DNA of 64,000 nucleotides from Morganella psychrotolerans (GTDB lineage Bacteria; Pseudomonadota; Gammaproteobacteria; Enterobacterales; Enterobacteriaceae): NCBI RefSeq assembly GCF_001676155.1, contig NZ_LZEW01000030.1, positions 124,001 to 188,000 of the forward strand, read 5' to 3'. Shown piece by piece: positions 20,681 to 34,229 of this stretch (position 1 is its first letter; each line of letters starts with the position of its first letter). The notes under the pieces were generated by a model. It saw only the letters and a program-made list of their open reading frames with translations, ran no database searches and was not told where the DNA came from. The position numbers and the translations under genes were made by a program.

Positions 20681-22444
20681 TTACAGAATATCACTGTTCT
20701 CAGGTGCATCCGGGATCACCCTCTGCACCGGCGGCGCGGACGGGATATCTTCTGCCGGTACAGGTGAGTTGCTTATTTGTCCCTGCGTAATCGCCCGGTT
20801 TATCTGATTTCCCTGCTTGTCCTGTCCGGAGAGCGAGCCGCTCAGCGTATTACGGACATCATCAGTGCGCAGTTGTCCGCTCAGACGCAGTGTGTAATTT
20901 GCATTGCCGTTCAGTGGCGCGGATGCCCATCCCCATTGTGACAGGATCTGACTGTCGGCACTGGTTGCCTGCAAATTGAATGTGAACGGTGCAGTACCCG
21001 ATGGTGTCACCTGAAACTGCATTTTCAGCAGACCGTCACCGGCAGAAGCGGAAAATTGTGTGGTTTCAGCACCGGTTTCACCAGCCGTGAGTGTCAGGTA
21101 TGGACGGTGCAATTCGACGCGGGCAAAAGTGGCACTGCCCGCGCTGGCAGAAAGCTCGCCATTCCATAGCCCCCACTGACCTGATTTCAGGATCTGCATG
21201 GTTTTAATATAACTGTTGATGTTGGTCATCTGGAACGGAAATGCCGGGCGGGTATCAATCAGTAACGCATTGGAGACTTTCAGATCCTGCACGCGGATAG
21301 TGTCTATCCCCTGTGGTGCGCTTTCCTGTAATAGTGTGAACCATTGTTCAGGCAGGCTGAAAAGCAGGTTATCCACAACGCCGCTGCTTATATCCAGTGT
21401 TCGTGATGTACGGTTCCAGTCACCGGTGAAGCGCAGAATACTTTTATCGTAGCGCCCGCTCAGCCGTTTTACCGCAATGTGGTCACCGGCAAATTCCAGT
21501 GTTCCCAGAATATCGGAAAAGTGTTGCCCGCCAAATGTCAGATCGGCGATCCCAAAGTCTGCCAATCCGTTATCGGTCTGCCAGTTGCCTTTTGTGTAAG
21601 CCAGATTTTTCAGTGTACCTTCCAGATAATTAACCGCCCACTGCTCCCCTTCGAGTTTAATATTTGTCGCGGTAATATTTTTTATCTGAATATCCGGCAG
21701 GTGCCCGCTGTTTTCTGTCAGTTGCGTCAGGGATAACGGTGTCTGCCAGCGGATATCATTGAGCAGCAGGTTATCGAGCAGCCAGCGGCCTTCGGCGGTG
21801 CGTTGTCCCGTTGCAGTGATCAGCCCGTTTTCCAGCGTGGCGGTGAGATTATCAAAGGTGAACTGCGTACCGCTGATATTTCCCTGCGTCAGCACGTTTT
21901 TCAGCGGCAGACCGTAATAGTCCAGACCTTTGGCGGAAAACTGATATTTTCCGTCACCGGTAATGGCGCTGTCTTGTGGCTGCCACGGCGTGATACCGCC
22001 GGTAACGCCTTCGGCGGTAATATTCTGGTTACCGTCAGTACGGCGTACATTTACCTGATTAAGCTGTAACAGCCCGGCGCTGACCGGTAATGTCCGGCTG
22101 TCAGCGGCAGTGGAGATCTCAATCTCCCCTTTTTGAATAATAATCCGGGAAAACCAGCCCGGCTCGGTGAAACTGCGCCAATCAAGCGTCAGTTCAATAT
22201 TTGCGGCATCCAGAGCCATGTCACCGGAAACGGTATTGATACTGATATCACGCAGTGACAGGAGTGACGGAGAGGACAGGGAGTGATCGATAGCAGACAG
22301 CGACACCTTATAACGGGTATTGTCACTGATAAGCCCGGCAAGCTGGCGCGTGCCCCAGGATGTCTGTATCAGGATACCTGCGGCAATAATGAGTACAATT
22401 GCCAGTATTATCAGACGGAAAACAGTTCGTCCCAACCATTTCAT
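20681..22444 (-). CDS. yicH: AsmA-family inner-membrane protein YicH
   Basis: A 587-residue protein with one N-terminal membrane anchor (residues about 8-28) and a long beta-rich periplasmic body typical of AsmA-like proteins, which are thought to bridge the periplasm for phospholipid transport. Length and position beside xanP match E. coli yicH (569 residues). The C-terminal 40 residues are rich in Pro, Ser and Glu and poorly conserved. Specific function unknown. Confidence 0.85.
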   Translation of the reverse strand: MKWLGRTVFRLIILAIVLIIAAGILIQTSWGTRQLAGLISDNTRYKVSLSAIDHSLSSPSLLSLRDISINTVSGDMALDAANIELTLDWRSFTEPGWFSRIIIQKGEIEISTAADSRTLPVSAGLLQLNQVNVRRTDGNQNITAEGVTGGITPWQPQDSAITGDGKYQFSAKGLDYYGLPLKNVLTQGNISGTQFTFDNLTATLENGLITATGQRTAEGRWLLDNLLLNDIRWQTPLSLTQLTENSGHLPDIQIKNITATNIKLEGEQWAVNYLEGTLKNLAYTKGNWQTDNGLADFGIADLTFGGQHFSDILGTLEFAGDHIAVKRLSGRYDKSILRFTGDWNRTSRTLDISSGVVDNLLFSLPEQWFTLLQESAPQGIDTIRVQDLKVSNALLIDTRPAFPFQMTNINSYIKTMQILKSGQWGLWNGELSASAGSATFARVELHRPYLTLTAGETGAETTQFSASAGDGLLKMQFQVTPSGTAPFTFNLQATSADSQILSQWGWASAPLNGNANYTLRLSGQLRTDDVRNTLSGSLSGQDKQGNQINRAITQGQISNSPVPAEDIPSAPPVQRVIPDAPENSDIL

Positions 22445-22575
22445 ATTTGCTCTCTCCGTAGTGCAGCTCGTTGGGCATACTAGCGTGAGGCTCTTTGCGG
22501 TGACAAGGATTATTGCTGTTTTTCTGTGTGATGTGGCGTGCGTGACCGTTCCCGGTCACGCAGTCAAACGAGTGA

Positions 22576-23962
22576 TTATTTTTCCGGCGGGAAAACCAGG
22601 TTCAGTACGATTGCGGTCAGACCGCCGGCGGCGATACCGGAAGAGAGCAGCGTCTTCAGCCAGTCCGGCGCAAATTGCAGTATCAGTGGCTGCTGGGAAA
22701 CACCCATTCCTACCGCCAATGAGAGCGCGATAATCATAATCGCGCGGCGGTTAAGTGTCTCGCGGGAGACAATACGCACGCCGGAAGCGGCAATGGTTCC
22801 GAACATAACAATGGTCGCACCGCCGAGCACCGGCTCAGGAATGTGCTGAACAAACCCTGCAACAGCCGGGAATAATCCCAGCACAATCAGCATCAGCGCG
22901 ATCACATAGCCGACATAACGGCTGGCAACCCCGGTCAGTTGGATAACACCGTTATTCTGTCCGAAACAGGAGTTCGGAAAGGTATTGAATACCGCAGAAA
23001 GAGCTGAGTTCAGACCATTGGCCAGTACGCCGCCTTTCAGGCGCTTCATATAAAGCGGACCGGAAACCGGTTGTTCAGAGACATCTGAAGTCGCCGTGAT
23101 ATCGCCGATGGTTTCCAGTGACGTCACCATAAAAATCAGAATAAGCGGTACAAGCAGATTCCAGTCTATTGATAAACCATAATAAAGCGGTGCCGGGATA
23201 ACCAGCAGCTCTTCCGGAAGTTGGGTATGATTATCCGGCAGCATGCCCATCCACCAGGCGGCAAGATATCCGGCAGCCATGGCGATCACCAGCGAGGCAA
23301 CCCGTAAATACTGATTTTTCTGGCGGTTCAGTAACACAATAACCGCAAGAACAATCCCCGCGAGGATCAGGTTATTGGCAGAACCAAAGGTATTATCAGA
23401 CATAGCGGCATAGCCGCCACCGATGGATGTCAGACCAACCTGAATCAGTGACAGTCCGATAATCATCACCACCACACCGGAAACCAGCGGCGTGATAATC
23501 CGGCGGGCAAGGTGCAGAAAGCGGGAGAGAATAACCTCCGTCATTGCCGCCAGCATCAGAGTGCCGAACAGCGCCGCCATCATTCCTTCGGTATCCACAC
23601 CATTATTTTTCAGTGCCATCCCCCCCCATAATCAGCGGGGCGACAAAGTTAAAACTGGTTCCCTGGATAGACAGTAACCCGGAGCCGACCGGTCCCCAGG
23701 TCCGGATTTGCAGTAATGATGCCAGCCCGGAGGCAAACAGTGACATACTGATAATGCGCTGGGTGTCATGAGCGGAAAGCCCCAGCGCCTGCGCGATAAG
23801 CAGCCCGGGAGTTATCACGGCAACGAACATTGCCAGCAGGTGCTGGCTGGCAGCAAACAGAGTTTGTGGCAGCGGCGGGCGATCTTCCAGGTGGTAGATT
23901 AGCTCACTATTGGTATTTACCGGGGGAATTACGGTGTTTTTATCGGGTGCAGTGCTGTTCAT
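22576..23962 (-). pseudogene. xanP: Xanthine permease XanP, frameshifted at a G8 run
   Basis: A proton-coupled xanthine transporter (NCS2 family, E. coli YicE, 463 residues). The first 115 residues ([37 protein letters not shown]) read from ATG 23962; the rest, with [38 protein letters not shown] and [19 protein letters not shown], is in another frame to 22576. The break is a run of eight G on the coding strand (23620-23627). Seven G give [17 protein letters not shown], which matches E. coli LIMGGTALKTGG without a gap. All key motifs remain otherwise intact. A PurR box precedes it. Confidence 0.93.
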
Positions 23963-24014
23963 ATCTTGGGATCCGGGATAAGCAATGATCGTATTTTAAT
24001 GATCTATGCCACAA

Positions 24015-24030
24015 AAGCAATCGATTGCGC
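24015..24030 (-). promoter_or_regulatory. PurR operator of xanP
   Basis: AAGCAATCGATTGCGC fits the PurR consensus ANGCAANCGNTTNCNT at all but the last fixed position; its 12-base core (GCAATCGATTGC) is a perfect palindrome. It lies 53 bases before xanP, and yicE is a known member of the PurR regulon. Confidence 0.82.
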
Positions 24031-24203
24031 ACCGGTAATGTTATTTTTTATAGTGGAATATAATCACACTTTTATTTATTTTAACTTGTCTTTATCTCCT
24101 TTTTTCCCTCTAATCCGGATACCTGCTTTTTTTCTTGCGTAATAAGGATGTTTTTAGCGCGACTATTGATGTAATAAATACCTACAATAAAAGGGGTACG
24201 TGA

Positions 24204-25436
24204 ATGTATCAACTCGACGTTTACGGCACGCTTGTGGCGGCCACACTCGTCCTCTTATTAGGACGTAAACTCGTAAAATCAGTACCATTCCTCGAAAAAT
24301 ATACCATTCCTGAACCTGTGGCCGGTGGTCTTCTGGTTGCAATTGTATTACTTGGGTTCAAATCGGGGATGGATCTGGAAGTTAAATTTGATGACTCGCT
24401 GAAAGACCCGCTGATGCTGGCATTTTTCGCCACTATCGGGTTAAACGCAAATCTTGCCAGCCTGCGTGCAGGCGGTAAAACGTTATTTATCTTCGTATTA
24501 GCTGTTGTGGGTCTGCTTCTTGTACAGAACACAGTCGGCATTTCGCTGGCAAAAATGATGGGTCTTGATCCGCTGATTGGTTTACTGGCAGGGTCGATTA
24601 CCTTATCCGGCGGACACGGTACGGGTGCTGCGTGGGGTAAAATCTTCACAGACAGCTACGGCTTCAGTTCGGCGACAGAAGTGGCGATTGCCTGTGCAAC
24701 ATTCGGTCTGGTACTCGGTGGTCTGATTGGTGGTCCGGTTGCCCGTTTTCTTATCAAGAAAACAGCAATGAATGATGTAAATCAGCAGGATGATGAAGCA
24801 CCGAGCGCGTTTGAAAAACCGCAGGCCGGGCGCATGATCACCTCGATGGTATTGCTGGAAACTATTGCACTGATCGCGATTTGTCTGCTGGCGGGTTCGT
24901 ATCTGTTTGGCGTGTTATCTGACTTCTTCCTCAGCAGAGGATGGAAAGTTCAGATCCCGACATTCGTTTGTGTGTTATTTATCGGCGTTATATTGAGTAA
25001 CAGCCTGTCATTAATGGGTTTTTACCGCGTATTTGAGCGGGCAGTATCCGTTCTCGGTAACGTCAGTCTGTCACTTTTCCTGGCAATGGCACTGATGAGC
25101 CTGAAGCTCTGGGAAGTTGCTTCGCTGGCCATACCAATGTTGGTTATTCTGGCGGTACAGACTGTTGTGATGGCGATGTACGCCATTTTCGTCACTTACC
25201 GCGTGATGGGTAAAAACTATGATGCCGCGGTATTAGCAGCGGGTCACTGTGGTTTTGGTATGGGGGCAACACCAACAGCGATTGCTAACATGCAGGCGGT
25301 AACCGATCGTTTCGGACCTTCTCATGTCGCTTTTCTGGTGGTGCCAATGGTCGGGGCATTCTTCCTTGATTTGATTAATGCACTCGTCATTCCGTTCTTC
25401 CTGGCGTTACCCGTCTTCCCGACGGTGGGTGGCTGA
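24204..25436 (+). CDS. gltS: Sodium/glutamate symporter GltS
   Basis: A 410-residue Na+-coupled glutamate importer with two inverted halves. The family motifs GGHGTGAAW (first re-entrant loop) and HCGFGMGATPTAIANM (second) are both intact. AAAAGGGG precedes the ATG. It diverges from xanP, and recG is on the other side, as in E. coli. It is about nine residues longer than the E. coli protein. Confidence 0.96.
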   Translation: MYQLDVYGTLVAATLVLLLGRKLVKSVPFLEKYTIPEPVAGGLLVAIVLLGFKSGMDLEVKFDDSLKDPLMLAFFATIGLNANLASLRAGGKTLFIFVLAVVGLLLVQNTVGISLAKMMGLDPLIGLLAGSITLSGGHGTGAAWGKIFTDSYGFSSATEVAIACATFGLVLGGLIGGPVARFLIKKTAMNDVNQQDDEAPSAFEKPQAGRMITSMVLLETIALIAICLLAGSYLFGVLSDFFLSRGWKVQIPTFVCVLFIGVILSNSLSLMGFYRVFERAVSVLGNVSLSLFLAMALMSLKLWEVASLAIPMLVILAVQTVVMAMYAIFVTYRVMGKNYDAAVLAAGHCGFGMGATPTAIANMQAVTDRFGPSHVAFLVVPMVGAFFLDLINALVIPFFLALPVFPTVGG

Positions 25437-25460
25437 CAGAACGTTATTATTAAAGCAGGT

Positions 25461-25496
25461 AAGCCACCCGTGCGGATGTTCGGGTGGCTTTTTTCA
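25461..25496 (+). terminator. Terminator of gltS
   Basis: AAGCCACCCG pairs with CGGGTGGCTT around a 10-base loop and ends in T6. Confidence 0.92.
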
Positions 25497-25497
25497 T

Positions 25498-25623
25498 TAT
25501 ACCCTTATTCATTCAAACTGCAGGTTCGTTGGCCGCACTCAGCCAGCCGGGTCACATACTAATGTATGCTCCCCGTCTATCTTCCCTTGCCGCCTGCCTG
25601 CATCTTGAATGACGTTGGGTATA
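25498..25623. repeat. ERIC-like element, subfamily A, copy 3
   Basis: A complete 126-base copy, TATACCCTTATTCATTC to GACGTTGGGTATA. It fits tightly between the gltS terminator and the recG stop codon, so the recG 3' end would carry it as untranslated RNA. Confidence 0.92.
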
Positions 25624-25627
25624 GATA

Positions 25628-27709
25628 TTATACGTTTGTATACTGACTGCGTTCCGGCAGCCAGCGTTCGGTCAGGGCTTTTGCCTGCTCCGGGTAATTC
25701 TGGTGCAGATGGCGGGCGATACGCTGTACTTCCGGTAACATCGCCTGATCACGCAGTAAGTCTGCGACTTTAAACTCGGCATTCCCTGTCTGGCGTGTAC
25801 CGAGTAATTCCCCCGGTCCGCGAATTTCGAGATCTTTCTGTGCGATAACAAACCCGTCATTACTGTCCCGCAATACCTGAAGACGCAGTTTTGCTGTTTG
25901 TGTCAGCGGTGTTTTATACAGCAGGACACAGTGGGATGCGGTTGCTCCCCGCCCGACACGCCCGCGTAACTGATGAAGCTGTGCCAGCCCCAGCCGTTCC
26001 GGGTTTTCAATAATCATCAGACTGGCATTCGGGACATCAACACCCACTTCTATTACGGTGGTTGCGACGAGCAAATCTAATTCACCGGCTTTGAATTGCG
26101 CCATTACTGCCTGTTTTTCCGCTGATTTAAGACGTCCGTGAACCAGACCAATCCGCAGACCGGGCAGTGCGGCGGATAAATCATCAAAGGTAACCTGCGC
26201 GGCCTGAGCTTCCAGCATCTCTGATTCATCAATAAGTGTGCAAACCCAGTATGCCTGGCGGTGTTCATCCATGCAGGCACCGCGTACCCGCTCTATGATA
26301 TCGCCCCGGCGGCTGTCCGGGATGGCGACCGTGGTCACCGGTGTTCTGCCGGGCGGTAATTCATCAATAACAGAGGTATCGAGATCCGCATACGCGGTCA
26401 TCGCCAGAGTGCGGGGGATCGGTGTGGCAGTCATAATCAGCTGATGAGGGTGGAAGCCCTGCTGTTCACCTTTTTCCCGCAGCGCCAGACGCTGATGCAC
26501 CCCGAAGCGGTGCTGCTCATCAATAATGACCAGTGCCAGTGAGTGAAAGCGGATATGTTCCTGAAAAATAGCATGTGTTCCGATAACCATCGCGACGTCG
26601 CCGGAGGCAATCGCCTCTTCCTGTGCCTGGCGGGCTTTGCCTTTTTGTTTACCGGCAACCCAGCCTACATTGATCCCCAGCGGCTCCAGCCACTGGCGGA
26701 ACGTATTGGCATGTTGCTCGGCTAACAGCTCAGTCGGTGCCATCAGTGCCGCCTGGTTACCATGAGCAATCGCACGGATGGCCGCCAGTGCGGCGACAAC
26801 CGTTTTCCCGGAGCCGACATCTCCCTGGATCAGACGCAGCATCGGCACGTTTTTTTCCAGATCCAGCTCAATTTCTGCTACCACGCGCTGTTGGGCACGG
26901 GTCGGGGTAAAAGGAAGCTGTGCCAGAAACTGATTTTTCAGCTCTTCCTGCGGTGCCAGTGGTTCGGCATGGCAGCGTTGTGCTCCTGCGCGTATTGCCA
27001 GCATACTGAGGTGATGCGCCAGCAGTTCTTCCAGCACAATACGTTTCAGTGCCGGATGCTGACCACTTTCCAGCTCTGCAAGTTGTGTATCGGCAGGCGG
27101 GCGGTGCAGTGTTTTCAGCGCCTCCGGCAGGCTCATCAACGGGCGTATCAGCTCCGGGGGTAATAATTCGCGGATAGCGCAGGTATCGAGTAATTCCAGC
27201 GCCTGATCAAGCAGCTTGCGCAGTGTGGTCTGGCGGACACCCTCGGTTGTCGGATAAATCGGGGTAAGGGTTTCCTGCAATGCAACGTCACGATCGTCCC
27301 GGCGGATTTTATACTCGGGATGAAAAATTTCCGGTCCGTTTTTTCCGCGCTTTACCTCACCGTAAGCGGTTATCTGCACTCCGGCTGCCAGCGTATTTTT
27401 CATTGCAGCCGAAAAATTGAAAAAACGCAGTGTTAATACCCCGGTGCCATCACTTATCTGGCAGGTCATCATCCGTTTGCGTCCGAAGACGACATCGGTG
27501 CGCAGCACTTCGCCGCAGACGGTAGCGTAAAGTCCGGGCAGAAGGTCGGTTATTGAATAGAGACGGGTTTGATCTTCGTAACGCAGCGGGAGATGGAACA
27601 GCAGATCCTGAAGAGTATGCAGACCGATACCGGCAAGCTTACCCGCCTGGCTCGCCCCGACGCCATGTAACGTCGTGAGCGGGATAGCATCAAGCAGTTG
27701 CCCTTTCAT
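25628..27709 (-). CDS. recG: ATP-dependent DNA helicase RecG
   Basis: A 693-residue branch-migration helicase, the same length as E. coli RecG. The N-terminal wedge/OB domain is followed by superfamily-2 helicase motifs: QGDVGSGKTVVAALAA (I), IDEQHRFGV (II, DEQH), MTATPIPRTLAMTAYADLDT (III), and QLRGRVGRG (VI). It remodels stalled forks and Holliday junctions. It is the last gene of gmk-rpoZ-spoT-trmH-recG and starts 12 bases after trmH. Confidence 0.97.
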   Translation of the reverse strand: MKGQLLDAIPLTTLHGVGASQAGKLAGIGLHTLQDLLFHLPLRYEDQTRLYSITDLLPGLYATVCGEVLRTDVVFGRKRMMTCQISDGTGVLTLRFFNFSAAMKNTLAAGVQITAYGEVKRGKNGPEIFHPEYKIRRDDRDVALQETLTPIYPTTEGVRQTTLRKLLDQALELLDTCAIRELLPPELIRPLMSLPEALKTLHRPPADTQLAELESGQHPALKRIVLEELLAHHLSMLAIRAGAQRCHAEPLAPQEELKNQFLAQLPFTPTRAQQRVVAEIELDLEKNVPMLRLIQGDVGSGKTVVAALAAIRAIAHGNQAALMAPTELLAEQHANTFRQWLEPLGINVGWVAGKQKGKARQAQEEAIASGDVAMVIGTHAIFQEHIRFHSLALVIIDEQHRFGVHQRLALREKGEQQGFHPHQLIMTATPIPRTLAMTAYADLDTSVIDELPPGRTPVTTVAIPDSRRGDIIERVRGACMDEHRQAYWVCTLIDESEMLEAQAAQVTFDDLSAALPGLRIGLVHGRLKSAEKQAVMAQFKAGELDLLVATTVIEVGVDVPNASLMIIENPERLGLAQLHQLRGRVGRGATASHCVLLYKTPLTQTAKLRLQVLRDSNDGFVIAQKDLEIRGPGELLGTRQTGNAEFKVADLLRDQAMLPEVQRIARHLHQNYPEQAKALTERWLPERSQYTNV

Positions 27710-27721
27710 TCTCTGCTCCGT

Positions 27722-28426
27722 TTATTGTTTTGAGGCGGATGTTTTTTTCTGTTGCATCAAAGCCCACCAACTGTCCGGCGCAATAATATGGCCGTTCACG
27801 TCAATCTGCGGGCGGGGAAGTTTTTTCTCAAGCGCAACCTGAGCCAGAACCGGATAACCGCGCTCAAAGAGCAGGCGCTGCTGTTCATCCTGCGGTAATG
27901 CACCGCGGGGATGGGTATATAAACCTGCGGCTTCACGCTGACGCTGGGCTTCATACAGGATCACGGCAGCAGCAACGGACACATTCAGAGACTGCACCAT
28001 ACCGGACATCGGGATCATAATATGCTTATCGGCAATATTAATGGCATCCGGTGAAATACCGTATTTTTCTGATCCCATGATAATGCAGGTCGGCCGGGTA
28101 AAATCGACGGTACGAAAATCCACCGCACTGTCAGACAGATGGGTTGCCAGTATCTGCATCCCCTGTGATTTCAGCATACCGACAGCATCATTGAGCGTGG
28201 CGTGGTTATGGACATTGACCCAGCTGTTACTGCCGGCGGCCGAAGAGATCCGGGTTCTGATTTTTTCCGGCCAGATGGCATGTAAATCATGAATACCGAC
28301 CGCATCGGCACTGCGGATAACCGCAGAGACGTTGTGGGGTTTATGAACTTCTTCAAGGCACAGTGTAAGGTCTGGCTGGCGCATCGCCATCATCCGGCAG
28401 ATGCGCTCATAACGTTGGGGATTCAT
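27722..28426 (-). CDS. trmH: tRNA (Gm18) 2'-O-methyltransferase TrmH
   Basis: A 234-residue SpoU-class enzyme that methylates the ribose of G18 in tRNA. The SPOUT knot motifs are seen as HNVSAVIRSADAVGI, IIMGSEKYGISPDAI and IPMSGMVQSLNVSVAAA. The start codon follows the spoT stop by two bases, so the genes are coupled. Five residues longer than E. coli TrmH. Confidence 0.96.
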   Translation of the reverse strand: MNPQRYERICRMMAMRQPDLTLCLEEVHKPHNVSAVIRSADAVGIHDLHAIWPEKIRTRISSAAGSNSWVNVHNHATLNDAVGMLKSQGMQILATHLSDSAVDFRTVDFTRPTCIIMGSEKYGISPDAINIADKHIMIPMSGMVQSLNVSVAAAVILYEAQRQREAAGLYTHPRGALPQDEQQRLLFERGYPVLAQVALEKKLPRPQIDVNGHIIAPDSWWALMQQKKTSASKQ

Positions 28427-28428
28427 GC

Positions 28429-30534
28429 TTAATTCCGGTTGCGGCTGACGCGCAGGACATCCGGCATAATCCGGATCTTACGCATAATATTCGCAAGCTG
28501 GATACGGTCTTTTGCTGTCAGCCGGATAAAGGCGCAGTATACGCGGCCATCTTTCTCTTCTGTATTCATGCTCTGAATACTTGAGTTCGCATCATTAATC
28601 GCTGCTGTCAGATTCGCCAGTGCGCCCTGGTGGTTAAACATATCCACTTTAATTTCAGCAATAAAATCAGTGTCAATATCACTGTCCCACTCAACAGCCA
28701 TGAATTTTTCAGGCTCTTTTTCATATCCGCGGATATTGCGGCAGGATTCATGGTGAATAACCAGTCCTTTTCCGGGACTGATATGGGCAATGATCGGATC
28801 ACCCGGGACGGGACGGCAGCATTTTGCAAAGGTAATAAGCACACCATCCGCGCCTTTAATCGGCAGTTTGCGCGGTGTGTTCTCATCTGTATTTGCGTTT
28901 GGTTCATTCAGCAGGTTACGGGCGACAACCACACTCATGGTGTTGCCCAGTCCGACTTCGGCCAGCAGGTCATCCACCGTCGCAAGTTTCATACGCACCA
29001 GTTCGCGGGTGATATTTTCCTGCGGCACATCAGTGAGTTTTCGTCCGTTACCAAGCGCATGATTCAGCAGGCGGCGACCGAGGTTAACAGAATCATCCCG
29101 CTTGAGATTTTTCAGCAACTGGCGGATTTTCGCACGGGCTTTGGAACTGACGACAAAGTTCAGCCACGCCGCATTCGGACGCGCACCGGGTGCGGTAATA
29201 ATCTCAACAGTTTGTCCGCTGGTTAATTGCTGAGACAGCGGGTATGGCTGGCGGTCAACACGCGCCCCGACACAGGAGTGCCCTATGTCGGTATGTACAG
29301 CATAGGCGAAATCGACAGGCGTGGAGCCGGTCGGCAGTTCGACAATGCGTCCTTCCGGAGTGAAGACGTAAATCTCATCCGGGAAGAGATCCGATTTAAC
29401 ACTTTCAATAAATTCAAAGGTATTACCGGTACTCTGCTGTAATTCGATCAGGCTTTGCATCCAGCGGTGCGCACGTACCTGTGCGGTAGTGCCGGCTTCA
29501 CCCTGTGCTTTATATGCCCAGTGGGCAGCCACCCCCATTTCCGCCATCTGATCCATATCTTCTGTCCGGATCTGAACTTCCACGGGTACGCCGTGAGGAC
29601 CTATCAGAGAAGTATGTAAGGATTGATAGCCGTTAGCTTTGGGGATAGCGATATAATCTTTGACCCGTCCCGGGCGGGGTTTATACAGGCTGTGAGCCTG
29701 ACCCAGCACGCGGTAGCAGGTATCCACGCTGTTCACGATAACGCGGAAGGCGTAAATATCCATGATGGAGTGAAAACGCTGCTCTTTCAGGTGCATTTTA
29801 CGGTAAATAGAGTAGAGATGTTTCTCCCGTCCGCTGACCCGGCATGAAATTCCCGCTTCTGTCAGACGTCCCTCGATTTCAGATAAAATCTTCTGGATCA
29901 TCTCCTTGCGGTTGCCGCGGGCGGCTTTTACCACTTCTTTGATGACACGGTAGCGGTTTGGATAAAGTGCTTCGAATCCCAGCTCCTCAAGCTCCGTCTT
30001 GATATGGTGAATACCGAGACGGTGAGCCAGAGGACTGTAGATTTCAAGGGTTTCGCTCGCAATGCGGCGGCGCTTATCGGGTCGCAGGGAACCGAGCGTG
30101 CGCATATTGTGCGTGCGGTCTGCCAGCTTGATGAGGATGACGCGGATGTCTTTTACCATCGCCATTACCATCTTGCGGAAGTTTTCAGCCTGAGCTTCTT
30201 TTTTATCGCGGAAGTTCAGTTTATCTAACTTTGAGACTCCCTCCACCAGCCCGGCAACCGTTGTGCCGAACAGTTGTTCGATATCCTGAAATGTTGCAGG
30301 TGTATCTTCGATAACGTCGTGCAGCAGTGCCGCCATCAGTGTTTCGAGGTCGAGACGCATCTCAGCCAGGATACAGGCGACAGCAACCGGGTGAGTAATA
30401 TACGGCTCACCACTGGAGCGGGTCTGCCCTTCGTGAGCATCCCGCGCAACGACAAAGGCTTGTTTTAACAGCGCAATCTGCTCAGAGGGCAGGTAGTCCG
30501 TTACAATATGATTCAGGCTTTCAAACAGGTACAA
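28429..30534 (-). CDS. spoT: Bifunctional (p)ppGpp synthetase/hydrolase SpoT
   Basis: A 701-residue stringent-response enzyme. The hydrolase HD site is His72-Asp73 in LLHDVIEDTPA. The synthetase region (about 230-340), a TGS domain starting VFTPEGRIVELPTGSTPVDF, and a C-terminal ACT domain (SIQSMNTEEKDGRVYCAF) follow. It degrades (p)ppGpp and makes it under carbon, fatty-acid and iron stress. It lies between rpoZ (17 bases) and trmH (two bases). Length matches E. coli (702). Confidence 0.97.
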   Translation of the reverse strand: MYLFESLNHIVTDYLPSEQIALLKQAFVVARDAHEGQTRSSGEPYITHPVAVACILAEMRLDLETLMAALLHDVIEDTPATFQDIEQLFGTTVAGLVEGVSKLDKLNFRDKKEAQAENFRKMVMAMVKDIRVILIKLADRTHNMRTLGSLRPDKRRRIASETLEIYSPLAHRLGIHHIKTELEELGFEALYPNRYRVIKEVVKAARGNRKEMIQKILSEIEGRLTEAGISCRVSGREKHLYSIYRKMHLKEQRFHSIMDIYAFRVIVNSVDTCYRVLGQAHSLYKPRPGRVKDYIAIPKANGYQSLHTSLIGPHGVPVEVQIRTEDMDQMAEMGVAAHWAYKAQGEAGTTAQVRAHRWMQSLIELQQSTGNTFEFIESVKSDLFPDEIYVFTPEGRIVELPTGSTPVDFAYAVHTDIGHSCVGARVDRQPYPLSQQLTSGQTVEIITAPGARPNAAWLNFVVSSKARAKIRQLLKNLKRDDSVNLGRRLLNHALGNGRKLTDVPQENITRELVRMKLATVDDLLAEVGLGNTMSVVVARNLLNEPNANTDENTPRKLPIKGADGVLITFAKCCRPVPGDPIIAHISPGKGLVIHHESCRNIRGYEKEPEKFMAVEWDSDIDTDFIAEIKVDMFNHQGALANLTAAINDANSSIQSMNTEEKDGRVYCAFIRLTAKDRIQLANIMRKIRIMPDVLRVSRNRN

Positions 30535-30551
30535 GGCAGACCTACCTTAAC

Positions 30552-30827
30552 TTAACGACGTCCTTCGGCGATAGCAGAGACTGCCTGCATTTCAGCAGCA
30601 TCCTGCTCCTGTTGTTCCTGGCGCTCACGAGCATCAAGGATCTGTGCGTTGATCAGGCTCTCTTCGATTTCGCGCAGGGCGATCACGGTGACTTTATCAT
30701 TTTCTTCCGGAACCAGCGGCTCTTTTCCGCCGGTCTGTAACTGACGCGCACGGCGTGCAGCCACTAATACGAGGTCAAAACGGTTACCAATTTTTTCTAC
30801 TGCGTCCTGGACTGTTACGCGTGCCAT
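30552..30827 (-). CDS. rpoZ: RNA polymerase omega subunit
   Basis: A 91-residue subunit, the E. coli length, that helps assemble core polymerase by clamping beta' and forms one ppGpp-binding site. The conserved start [20 protein letters not shown] is present. It is 54 bases downstream of gmk in the same operon. Confidence 0.97.
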   Translation of the reverse strand: MARVTVQDAVEKIGNRFDLVLVAARRARQLQTGGKEPLVPEENDKVTVIALREIEESLINAQILDARERQEQQEQDAAEMQAVSAIAEGRR

Positions 30828-30881
30828 AAGTGTACTACTCCACAGATAAATAAATGACTCGGCATGATACTGAAAGTTGTA

Positions 30882-31604
<723 letters not shown>

Positions 31605-31771
31605 TTATCCGCTGAAAATTTCTTACTTTTGCGTTCAGATGAACCGGTGTTTACGCTTTTTCCGCCCGTATCGAAAAAAAATGTACGTATTGCTCCTTTA
31701 TTTACATGACAGTGCGGCACAACAGGAAAAACAATTCAGTGGCTCTGGGCAGAGAGTCTGTGGCTGTGTAA

Positions 31772-34091
<2,320 letters not shown>

Positions 34092-34229
34092 AATTTTATC
34101 ATTGCCGGGTTATCGGAAGGTTAGCATAGTCAGTGCAGCCGGAAGTCTCGACTGAGTTTTTTTAGTCTGACACATTCGGATTACCTGTAGTTATCCGAAC
34201 TGATGGTATAAGAAGAGAGTATCACCCTA

